A stretch of DNA of 6,256 nucleotides. It comes from JAGQTE01 sp964648005. GTDB taxonomy: Bacteria > Actinomycetota > Acidimicrobiia > Acidimicrobiales > Acidimicrobilacustridaceae. Shown in pieces: positions 1-5,553 of this stretch. Under the pieces are notes generated by a model that worked only from the letters and a program-made list of their open reading frames with translations, did not search any database and was not told where the DNA came from. The position numbers and the translations under genes are program-made. The DNA lies in the NCBI GenBank assembly GCA_964648005.1, contig CAZYKR010000258.1:1-6256 (forward strand), given 5' to 3'. Position 1 is the stretch's first letter, and every line of letters begins with the position of its first letter.

Positions 1-206
1 GCGAGCACCAGGTGCGCCTTGGAGGGCCACCGGCGGAGGACGGCGGCGCGGCTGACACCGGACCGCGCGGCGACGCCCCGCATGGTCGTCGCCTCCCAGC
101 CGACCTCCACGAGGAGCTCCCGAGCCGCGTCGAGCACGAGGTCGTCGATCGCGGGATCGCGCGGTCGCCCCCCTCTCGTGGGGACTGTTTGGCCGGTCGA
201 CGCCAC
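1..206 (-). CDS. TetR-family transcriptional regulator, N-terminal part (cut by window edge)
   Basis: Read on the minus strand from a GTG at 206-204, 68 whole codons are visible before the window ends, so the ligand-binding and dimerisation domain lies outside. After a short basic arm (RGGRPRDPAI, about residues 11-20) come the three helices of a TetR DNA-binding domain. The helix-turn-helix is about residues 41-66 (TMRGVAARSGVSRAAVLRRW, then PSK), which closely matches the family pattern ending in a Trp/Phe-Pro-Ser-Lys turn. I chose the GTG because TATCGT (217-212) lies exactly 6 bases before it, as in leaderless actinobacterial mRNAs. An in-frame ATG at 245-243 would add 13 residues (MHAQFRDHWYRIN), but these are not typical of the family and would put the operator inside the gene. 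The gene is divergent from the flavoprotein operon, so it probably represses that operon and itself. The effector is unknown. Confidence 0.88.
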   Translation of the reverse strand, partial: MASTGQTVPTRGGRPRDPAIDDLVLDAARELLVEVGWEATTMRGVAARSGVSRAAVLRRWPSKAHLVL

Positions 207-211
207 GTTGA

Positions 212-217
212 TACGAT
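212..217 (-). promoter_or_regulatory. Likely -10 element of the TetR gene (leaderless transcript)
   Basis: On the minus strand TATCGT is preceded by TGG, giving an extended -10 (TGnTAnnnT). Six bases separate it from the GTG start, so transcription would begin at or next to the start codon. No good -35 hexamer is visible at 16-18 bases upstream, which is tolerable with an extended -10. It overlaps the left arm of the 214-230 palindrome, so a bound repressor would block it. Confidence 0.5.
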
Positions 218-230
218 ACCAGTGGTCTCG
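214..230. promoter_or_regulatory. Probable TetR operator, 17-bp imperfect palindrome
   Basis: CGATACCAGTGGTCTCG reads the same on both strands about the central G222, except for one mismatched pair (217/227). It lies between the divergent TetR gene and the flavoprotein gene and covers part of the TetR -10. Size and symmetry fit a TetR dimer site. Just to the left, GATAC is directly repeated at 210-214 and 215-219. Binding by the neighbouring regulator is inferred from position and has not been shown. Confidence 0.6.
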
Positions 231-246
231 GAACTGAGCGTGCATT

Positions 247-251
247 GGAGG
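247..251 (+). promoter_or_regulatory. Ribosome binding site that fixes the TTG start
   Basis: GGAGG at 247-251, continuing as GGAGGGG to 253, lies 4 bases before the TTG at 256. No other start codon in this frame is well placed: the next one, GTG at 268, would be 16 bases away. This is the clearest Shine-Dalgarno sequence in the window. Confidence 0.6.
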
Positions 252-255
252 GGCG

Positions 256-1431
256 TTGCCTACAGCTGTGTTCGAGCCTGCCCGTCTCGGTCCGCTGACA
301 CTGCGGAACCGCATCATCAAGGCCGCCACCTTCGAGGGCGTGATGCCGCGCGGTGCGGTCAGCGATGACCTGGTGCGGTTCCACGAGCGCGTGGCGGCGG
401 GCGGGGCGGCGATGACGACCGTCGCCTACTGCGCGGTGTCACCTGGCGGGAGGGTGCACCGCGACACCCTCGTCATGTCCCGTGAAGCTCTGCCGGGATT
501 GGTTCGCCTGGTGGACGCGGTGCACGAGCACGGCGCGGCTGCGGCCGCGCAGTTGGGTCACGCCGGGTTGGTGGCCAACACGCGATCGAACCGACAGGCC
601 ACGTTGGCGCCGTCCACCCGGCTCAGCGCCCCCGCGATGGGGCTGGTCCGCGGCGCGACCCAGGGACAGCTCGACGAGGTGGTCGCCGACTTCGTGCGCG
701 CGACCGAGCTGGCCGCCGAGGCGGGGTTCGACTGCGTCGAGATCCACCTGGGCCACAACTACCTGCTGAGCTCGTTCTTCAGCCCGAACCTCAACAAGCG
801 ACGCGACGAGTATGGCGGCAGCATCGAGAACCGGGCGCGGTTCCCGCGCCGGGTGGTCGAAGCCGTCCGGCGGGCGGCACCGGCGCGCATGGCGGTCATC
901 GCCAAGTTCAACATGGCTGACGGCGTCCCCCGCGGGCTGTGGCTCGACGAGAGCCTGCCGATCGCCCGGCTTCTCGAGGCGGACGGTCACCTCGACGCGC
1001 TCGAGCTCACCGGTGGTAGCTCGCTGCTCAACGGCATGTACTACTTCCGTGGTGACGTGCCGATGCGTGAGTTCATCGCCACCCAACCCAAGCTCGTCGG
1101 GCTCGGCCTGCGCGTCGCCGGCCGGCGGATCTTCCCGCACATCCCGTTCGAAGAAGCCTTTTTCCTGCCCTTCGCGCGGGAGTTCCGGTCGGCGCTGGGC
1201 ATGCCGCTCATCCTGCTGGGCGGCGTCAACGAGCTCGACACCATCACCGGAGCGCTGGACGACGGCTTCGAGTTCGTCGCGATGGCACGGGTCTTGCTCC
1301 GGGAACCAGATCTTCCCAACCGCATGCAGCACCACCAGACCAGGTCCGGCCTGTGCATCCATTGCAACAAGTGCCTCCCCACCATCTACAGCGGCACACA
1401 GTGCGTGCTCAACAGTCCGGGCCGCGCATGA
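256..1431 (+). CDS. NADH:flavin oxidoreductase, Old Yellow Enzyme family, with C-terminal Cys cluster
   Basis: A 391-residue TIM-barrel FMN enzyme of the kind that reduces activated C=C bonds (enones, enoyl compounds) with NAD(P)H, likely cytoplasmic. The N-terminus shows the family pattern LGPLTLRNRIIKAATFEG (11-28). AQLGHAG (98-104) supplies flavin and substrate contacts. H164 and H167 form the substrate-binding His pair in IHLGHNYLL. SP (176-177), YGGS (186-189) and ENRARF (191-196) follow. LLGG (320-323) and VAMARVLLREPDL (341-353) form the phosphate-binding end of the barrel. The C-terminus carries C367, C370, C373 and C383, recalling the 4Fe-4S site of 2,4-dienoyl-CoA reductase but with shorter spacing. 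The FAD/NAD(P) domains of that enzyme are absent. The start is TTG with GGAGG before it. The stop overlaps the next start (ATGA). The first gene of a likely TetR-controlled operon; substrate unknown. Confidence 0.93.
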   Translation: MPTAVFEPARLGPLTLRNRIIKAATFEGVMPRGAVSDDLVRFHERVAAGGAAMTTVAYCAVSPGGRVHRDTLVMSREALPGLVRLVDAVHEHGAAAAAQLGHAGLVANTRSNRQATLAPSTRLSAPAMGLVRGATQGQLDEVVADFVRATELAAEAGFDCVEIHLGHNYLLSSFFSPNLNKRRDEYGGSIENRARFPRRVVEAVRRAAPARMAVIAKFNMADGVPRGLWLDESLPIARLLEADGHLDALELTGGSSLLNGMYYFRGDVPMREFIATQPKLVGLGLRVAGRRIFPHIPFEEAFFLPFAREFRSALGMPLILLGGVNELDTITGALDDGFEFVAMARVLLREPDLPNRMQHHQTRSGLCIHCNKCLPTIYSGTQCVLNSPGRA

Positions 1432-2234
1432 GGTCCTTTACCGACCGGGTGGCCGTCGTGACCGGCGCCGGCAGCGGCATCGGCCGCGCGACCAGCGAGG
1501 CGCTCGCCCGCCACGGTGCGCACGTTGCCGTCGTCGACACCAACGAGGCACGAGCAGCCGACACCGCCGAGCTGATCCGGTCGCTGGGCCGACGTGCCTC
1601 GGCCCATGTGGCCGACGTGCGCGACCAGTCGCGCCTCGACGCAGTCGCCGCCGAGGTCGTCGAGATCCACGGTGGCTGCCACATCCTCGTCAACAACGCC
1701 GGCGTCACCTCCGCCGGGGGCTTCGAGGACGAGTCCCTCGACGATCTCCACTGGATCGTCGACATCAACGTCTGGGGTGTCGTCCACGGCTGCCGCTCGT
1801 TCCTCCCGGCGCTGCGCGACGCGGAGGAAGCCCACATCGTGAACCTCTCGAGCATGGTCGGCTTGCTCGGCCTGCCCCACAACGCCGCCTACTCGCTCAC
1901 CAAGGGCGCCGTCCGCTCGTTCACCGAGGCCCTCCGCGCCGAGCTTGTCACCACCGACATCGGCGTCACCGTCGTGTACCCCGGCGCGATCCGCACCGAC
2001 ATCACCAACGCCGCCCGCGGCAGCCACGCCGCGCAGCTGGCATCGATGGGCAACTCCCGCTTCGCTCCGCTCGCCATGCGCCCACCCGGCACGGTCGCGC
2101 GCCGTATCGTCCGTGCCATCGAACGCGACCAGCCCCGCATCACTGTCGGCCCCGACGCCCGAGCCGTCGACCTCCTCACCCGCCTCTACCCCGGCCGCTC
2201 CGGGCTCATCGGTCGCGTGACCACCCGACTGTGA
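1428..2234 (+). CDS. SDR-family NAD(P)-dependent dehydrogenase/reductase
   Basis: A classical short-chain dehydrogenase of 268 residues, oxidising an alcohol or reducing a ketone. The Rossmann motif is TGAGSGIG (12-19). D37 at the end of the second strand (VVD) favours NAD(H) over NADP(H). D63 (ADV) and NNAG (89-92) follow. The catalytic set is N114, S142 (NLSS), Y155 and K159 (YSLTK), with the usual 13-residue Ser-to-Tyr spacing. PG (185-186) closes the cofactor site. The C-terminal helix with GPDARAVDLLTRLYPG (241-256) resembles SDRs often found beside flavin oxidoreductases in actinobacteria. I chose ATG 1428, not the longer frame from 1353, because protein homology starts there and it overlaps the upstream stop by 4 bases. 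No Shine-Dalgarno is visible, so translation is probably coupled. The GTGA overlap at its end joins it to the esterase gene. Substrate unknown. Confidence 0.93.
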   Translation: MRSFTDRVAVVTGAGSGIGRATSEALARHGAHVAVVDTNEARAADTAELIRSLGRRASAHVADVRDQSRLDAVAAEVVEIHGGCHILVNNAGVTSAGGFEDESLDDLHWIVDINVWGVVHGCRSFLPALRDAEEAHIVNLSSMVGLLGLPHNAAYSLTKGAVRSFTEALRAELVTTDIGVTVVYPGAIRTDITNAARGSHAAQLASMGNSRFAPLAMRPPGTVARRIVRAIERDQPRITVGPDARAVDLLTRLYPGRSGLIGRVTTRL

Positions 2235-3349
2235 CAACCACACGCCGTCACCGGCTCGCCTTCCTGGTCGTTCTCACGCTTGCCGTCGCCGCGGCGTGTT
2301 CGAGCGACCCCTCCCCCAACGGTGATGCGGGTCCCAAGCCGGGGCCGTCGGCTACCACCGGACCTGCCGATCCGGGTTCGACGGCAACCACCGTGCCGTC
2401 GGGGTGTCGTCGCGCCACCCCGCCCACCGCGGGGACCGAGCGCATCACCATGCCCTACGGGGGCGTCGACCGCGTCTACGAACGGGTCATACCACCGGGC
2501 TACGACGGCACGACACCGCTCCCATTGATCGTGAACCTCCACGGGTTCACCTCCACGATCGAGCAGCAGAACCTGTTCTCCAACCTCCCCAAGGAGGCCA
2601 CGGATCGCGGGTACCTCCTCATCACCCCACAGGCGGCGCCGGCCACGCTGTCGATCGGCGGACAGGACATCAGCGCCCCGTACTGGAACCTGGCTGTTGA
2701 CGGCGCGGCCACCATCCCGGGCGCCCAGGACGACGTCAGGTTCCTCACCCAGCTCATCGAGTCGACCGCCGCCGAGCTCTGTGTCGACGACGCTCGCATC
2801 TACGTCACCGGCAACTCGAACGGTGCCGGCATGGCCGCCACGCTCGCCTGCGCCCTGCCCGGTCGCCTGGCCGCGATCGCGCCGGTCTCAGGCATCAACC
2901 TCGCCGCCCCCTGCGACGACCTCGAACCGGTCTCGGTGATCGCGTTCCACGGCGACACCGACCCGCTCGTGCCCTACAACGGCGGCTCCGCGGCCAACGT
3001 CGACACCGCCAACCCCTCCGTCGTATCCCGCACCGGCGAGTTCGCTGCTGCCGACGGCTGCCAACCCGACCCCGAGGTCACCAAGCCCTTCGACGACATC
3101 GAAGCCCGCCGCTGGACCGGCTGCCAGCCGGGCACCGCGGTGGAGCTCGACACCGTCCTCGGTGGCGGCCACACCTGGCCGGGCATGCTCAACTACGTCG
3201 ACGCCGCCCGCCTCGCCGAGCTGGCCAGCGACCAACGGCTCCTCGACCTCGCCGACGTCGACGTGGCCGCCGTCGCCGGTCACATGACCACCAACCTCGA
3301 GGCCACCACGGCGATGCTCGACTTCTTCGACACCCACCGTCGCCCCTGA
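2231..3349 (+). CDS. Secreted lipoprotein esterase, LpqC / PHB depolymerase / feruloyl-esterase-like
   Basis: A 372-residue alpha/beta hydrolase exported as a lipoprotein. The signal peptide has a basic start (MTTTRRHR), a hydrophobic core (9-22) and a lipobox-like AAAC with C23 as the lipidated cysteine. The -3 Ala is less usual than Leu. A low-complexity Pro/Gly/Ser/Thr/Asp linker (24-58) tethers the enzyme outside the membrane. The catalytic domain starts near 65. HGF (104-106) supplies the oxyanion hole, GNSNG (194-198) holds nucleophile S196, HGDTDPLVPY (240-249) holds acid D244, and GGGHTWPG (311-318) holds H314. Family members hydrolyse poly(3-hydroxybutyrate) or phenolic-acid esters; which applies here cannot be told. 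GTG 2231 overlaps the SDR stop by 4 bases, so the gene is likely translated with the operon. The frame stays open far upstream (from 812), but that part is the shadow of the two genes before it. Six more cysteines (59, 184, 207, 228, 277, 298) could form disulfides. Confidence 0.9.
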   Translation: MTTTRRHRLAFLVVLTLAVAAACSSDPSPNGDAGPKPGPSATTGPADPGSTATTVPSGCRRATPPTAGTERITMPYGGVDRVYERVIPPGYDGTTPLPLIVNLHGFTSTIEQQNLFSNLPKEATDRGYLLITPQAAPATLSIGGQDISAPYWNLAVDGAATIPGAQDDVRFLTQLIESTAAELCVDDARIYVTGNSNGAGMAATLACALPGRLAAIAPVSGINLAAPCDDLEPVSVIAFHGDTDPLVPYNGGSAANVDTANPSVVSRTGEFAAADGCQPDPEVTKPFDDIEARRWTGCQPGTAVELDTVLGGGHTWPGMLNYVDAARLAELASDQRLLDLADVDVAAVAGHMTTNLEATTAMLDFFDTHRRP

Positions 3350-3378
3350 ACCCCCGGGTCGGCCGCACGAACTCAGGG
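3344..3378. terminator. Possible weak hairpin between convergent genes
   Basis: CCCTGA (3344-3349, including the esterase stop) pairs perfectly with TCAGGG (3373-3378). The 23-base loop contains CCCGGG. There is no T-tract on either strand, so this is not a standard intrinsic terminator. It lies at the 35-base gap between two converging operons, where a two-way stop would be useful. Confidence 0.25.
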
Positions 3379-3384
3379 TCGGTG

Positions 3385-4257
3385 TCAGAGGTTGGTCTCC
3401 TCCGGCGGCGCGGTCGCGGACCTCGTGACCGGCGCGGGGTCGCTGCTCGTCGACGGAGGGCAGTCTGCCCCGAGCGTGTAGCTGGTCATCGAGATCGACC
3501 CGAAGGCAGCCCCCTCGACGAACACGTCGAGTGTGTCGTCGGTGGCGTCGGCCAGGGCGGCGAGGTAGAGCATGGGGATGAAGTGGTCGGGGGTGGGCAC
3601 CGCCAACTCAAAGTCGGCGTGCGCGACGAGCTCGAGGATGTCGCCGGGGCGGTCGCGCAACAACGTGGCGGCCGCGTCGTCGAACCGCCGGTTCCAGTCG
3701 GTGGCGCCATCGGGATCGCTCCAGTCGATGCGGCGGAGGTTGTGCACGATGTTGCCGCTGGCGACGATCAGCACACCCTGATCGCGAAGCGGCGCGAGTC
3801 GGGCGCCGATGTCGAGGTGGTAGTCCAAGGGCTGCAGCGCGTTGATCGAGAGTTGCACGACGGGCACATCGGCGGCGGGGAACACGTGGGCCAGCACCGA
3901 CCAGGTGCCGTGGTCGAGACCCCAGCTGTCGACGTCAAGCCCGACCCAGCGCGGTTTGACCGTCTCGGCGACCAGCTCGGCGATCTCGGGGTGACCAGGC
4001 GCGGGGTAGTCAAAGTCGAACAGCTCCTGGGGGAACCCGTAGAAGTCGTGGATGACCCGCGGCTGCGCCATGGCGGTCACCGCGGTGGCGTTCGTGTACC
4101 AATGCGCGGAGACACACAGCACCGCCTCGGGGGTGGGCACGATCTCACCCAAGGCGCCCCAGGCCTCGGTGAAGCGGTTCTGCTCCAGCGTGTTCATCGG
4201 GCTGCCGTGCCCGATGAACGCTGCGGGCATCCTGAACGGTTCGCGCTCGTCGTTCAC
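3385..4257 (-). CDS. YgiD/DODA-type extradiol aromatic-ring-opening dioxygenase
   Basis: A 290-residue member of the LigB superfamily. It resembles E. coli YgiD, a 4,5-DOPA extradiol dioxygenase; the family opens catechol-type rings with O2 and a bound metal. Conserved blocks in order: FIGHGSPMN (14-22, H17), VSAHWYT (49-55, H52), IHDFYGFPQEL (69-79, H70), YPAPGHP (84-90), WGLDHGTW (112-119, H116), VQLSIN (134-139), VASGNIVHNLR (165-175, H172) and PTPDHFIPMLY (221-231, H225). The His residues include the expected metal and proton-transfer ligands. The family usually ends near the equivalent of residue 263. Here about 27 Pro/Ser/Thr-rich residues follow and look disordered. The start is GTG at 4257-4255. 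ATG at 4230-4228 (M10) is an alternative, and neither has a clear Shine-Dalgarno. The gene lies 69 bases after the glycoside hydrolase gene on the same strand, probably in one transcript. The true substrate may be another catechol. Confidence 0.9.
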   Translation of the reverse strand: MNDEREPFRMPAAFIGHGSPMNTLEQNRFTEAWGALGEIVPTPEAVLCVSAHWYTNATAVTAMAQPRVIHDFYGFPQELFDFDYPAPGHPEIAELVAETVKPRWVGLDVDSWGLDHGTWSVLAHVFPAADVPVVQLSINALQPLDYHLDIGARLAPLRDQGVLIVASGNIVHNLRRIDWSDPDGATDWNRRFDDAAATLLRDRPGDILELVAHADFELAVPTPDHFIPMLYLAALADATDDTLDVFVEGAAFGSISMTSYTLGADCPPSTSSDPAPVTRSATAPPEETNL

Positions 4258-4326
4258 GCCGTCATGGTCGCGCTCGGGAGACGCGCGTGCTCGACCTCGG
4301 CGAGGCCCCGCGAACTGGCTTCTCCG
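4258..4326 (-). other. Short gap between glycoside hydrolase and dioxygenase genes
   Basis: This gap of 69 bases contains an 11-base perfect palindrome, CCTCGGCGAGG, at 4295-4305 (5-bp arms). It could form a small hairpin, but there is no T-tract, so termination is unlikely. No convincing -10 was found before the dioxygenase start, which favours co-transcription from the upstream gene. Confidence 0.35.
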
Positions 4327-5529
4327 CTATTGCCCGGACGCGGCGACGCCCACCCGGGCAGAGGTCGCCAGGGCGGCGTAGGCCTGTGCCACGGGGCGTG
4401 GACGGCGTGACGCGTCGTAGAGGCCGACCTCGGTGACCTCGCCGACCGGGCGGGCCAGCATCGTGTGCCAATCGAACTGATCACCTCGGCTGTACCAACA
4501 GACCCCGCGGGCCGGGAGGCCATCCGCGCGCAACCGGTCGAGCGCACCGACCAGCTCGTCCAGCCAGCACGGACCGTCGTCGACGGCGAGCCCGAGGTTC
4601 GAGGTCTCCGCCACCCAGAACGGACGCTGATAGCGGGCATGCCAGGCGCGGGCTTCGCGTTCGTAGGCCGCCACCCGTTCCCTGATCGACAGCGGTTCCT
4701 CGACAACCCCATGCACCATCACGCTGATCGGATAGAAGTCATGGCCGGCCACGACCCGTTCCGTTGGGCCGGCCAGCGCGGAGATCCGGGCCAAGACCTG
4801 GGGATCGACGACGTCGAAGACGTCCGCGACCGAAGACGGCGGATCGGCGCCGAGGTGCAGGTCCCACGTGAGCTGATCGAGCTCGCGGGCCACGGTCGCC
4901 GCATGCTCGTGCTCGGGTGTCGCAGCGACGTGGCACCCGAACCCCTCCGCTCCGATCCACCACCCCGCCCGGTCAGCCGAGATCCGGTCGATCGCCTCCA
5001 AGTTCGCCAACGTCACGTTCGCGAGCAGCCGCATGTAGTCGTGTCGGCTCGCGCGCCGGTCGTTCCAGATCCCCCACATCCCGGAGCACATCGCGGTGAT
5101 GAGTGGTTCGTTCACCGGCGTGAACCACATCGGCTCGCGGTAGCGGGCGAGGAACGCCTCGACGTAGCGCACGAACCCGTCAATCCAGGTCGGATCGCCG
5201 AACCCGGCGTAGTGATCCGGCAGACCGAAATGACACAGATCGACCACCGGCTCCAACCCGTGACGATCGCACGCCGCCAGCGCCCGGTCCCACAACAACC
5301 AGTCGAACACGCCCGGCTCCGGCTCCGTCAGCCGCCAAGGCATGCCATAACGCCAAACATCGACACCGAGCGACGCCACGGCCGCCAGGTCGTCGTCCTG
5401 ATGATCGAGGTGACCGCTCGCGGCGAGCTCATCGACGCGCACCACACGGTCGTCGTGCATCACCAGAGGGTCCGATGCCTCCTCACCGCAGGCGACCACG
5501 AACTCGGGGAACGGCCGCGAACGAGACAT
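4327..5529 (-). CDS. GH1-like glycoside hydrolase (clan GH-A)
   Basis: A TIM-barrel protein of 400 residues with the fold signatures of family 1 beta-glycosidases, predicted to release sugar from a beta-glycoside by a retaining mechanism in the cytoplasm (no signal peptide seen). DDDLAAVASLGVDVWRYGMPW (45-65) and EPEPGVFDW (69-77) match the early barrel strands. EPVVDLCHFGLPDHY (93-107) matches the strand with a conserved His (H100). FTPVNEP (136-142) contains the acid/base E141. HDFYPISV (263-270) follows, then FWVAETSNLG (304-313), where E308 is the likely nucleophile. WYSRGDQFDW (345-354) corresponds to the late Trp-containing sugar site. It is shorter than most GH1 enzymes (about 440-480). 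It lacks the N-terminal FLWG...Q..EG motif and has AETS where TENG is usual, so it is a divergent branch whose sugar specificity I cannot name. ATG 5529 sits 6 bases after a TAGGGT -10. It is probably co-transcribed with the dioxygenase gene. Confidence 0.85.
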   Translation of the reverse strand: MSRSRPFPEFVVACGEEASDPLVMHDDRVVRVDELAASGHLDHQDDDLAAVASLGVDVWRYGMPWRLTEPEPGVFDWLLWDRALAACDRHGLEPVVDLCHFGLPDHYAGFGDPTWIDGFVRYVEAFLARYREPMWFTPVNEPLITAMCSGMWGIWNDRRASRHDYMRLLANVTLANLEAIDRISADRAGWWIGAEGFGCHVAATPEHEHAATVARELDQLTWDLHLGADPPSSVADVFDVVDPQVLARISALAGPTERVVAGHDFYPISVMVHGVVEEPLSIRERVAAYEREARAWHARYQRPFWVAETSNLGLAVDDGPCWLDELVGALDRLRADGLPARGVCWYSRGDQFDWHTMLARPVGEVTEVGLYDASRRPRPVAQAYAALATSARVGVAASGQ

Positions 5530-5535
5530 GGCGGG

Positions 5536-5541
5536 ACCCTA
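5536..5541 (-). promoter_or_regulatory. Likely -10 element for the glycoside hydrolase-dioxygenase operon
   Basis: On the minus strand TAGGGT (TAnnnT) is followed by 6 bases and then the ATG at 5529, the spacing expected of a leaderless transcript. It shares TA (5540-5541) with the opposite -10. No clear -35 was found upstream; it would have to lie inside the DUF2804 gene. Confidence 0.45.
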
Positions 5542-5545
5542 GGCT
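5540..5545 (+). promoter_or_regulatory. Likely -10 element for the DUF2804 gene
   Basis: TAGGCT on the plus strand is followed by 8 bases and then the ATG at 5554, compatible with transcription starting at or one or two bases before the start codon. The -35 position lies within the glycoside hydrolase gene and shows no strong hexamer. Confidence 0.4.
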
Positions 5546-5553
5546 CGTCGGCC

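Larger units (their letters stand above)
208..236 (+). promoter_or_regulatory. Weak candidate promoter for the flavoprotein-SDR-esterase operon
   Basis: TTGATA at 208-213 is a good -35-like hexamer. At the standard 17-base spacing the -10 position is GAACTG (231-236), which is a poor match. The spacer would be exactly the 214-230 palindrome, so repression by steric block would be natural. A start near 243 would leave a very short leader containing GGAGG. The weak -10 makes this a low-confidence call. Confidence 0.3.

Noticed and set aside
12..368. Two plus-strand open frames at the left edge (12-368 and 19-237).
   Set aside because: They run antisense to the TetR helix-turn-helix and into the start of the flavoprotein gene in another frame, with no recognisable domain.
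439..1362. A 307-residue minus-strand open frame inside the flavoprotein gene.
   Set aside because: The plus strand has the full set of Old Yellow Enzyme motifs. The antisense product matches nothing I recognise.
1353..1427. Upstream extension of the SDR frame (starting MHPLQQ).
   Set aside because: It lies entirely inside the flavoprotein's Cys-cluster region in another frame. SDR homology starts at MRSFTDRVAVVTG, at the ATGA overlap.
812..2230. An open plus-strand frame continuous with the esterase, giving an apparent 845-residue protein.
   Set aside because: The part before GTG 2231 is Arg/Ser/Pro-rich translation out of frame with the flavoprotein and SDR genes. A clean signal peptide with lipobox begins at 2231, so the true start is there.
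1386..2243. A 285-residue minus-strand open frame opposite the SDR.
   Set aside because: It is a shadow of an SDR with all catalytic residues. The Gly/Asp/Val-rich composition reflects reverse reading of Ala/Val/Ile-rich codons.
4254..4265. A three-codon frame (ATG ACG GCG TGA, minus strand) whose stop overlaps the dioxygenase GTG start, suggesting a coupling leader peptide.
   Set aside because: It is very short, has no ribosome binding site, and is the tail of a shadow frame of the glycoside hydrolase. Chance is the simpler explanation.
3382..4410. A 342-residue open frame on the plus strand opposite the dioxygenase.
   Set aside because: It is the antisense shadow of a gene with clear YgiD/DODA motifs. 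Its composition (Gly/Val/Arg/Asp-rich, no motif) is typical of antisense frames in GC-rich DNA.
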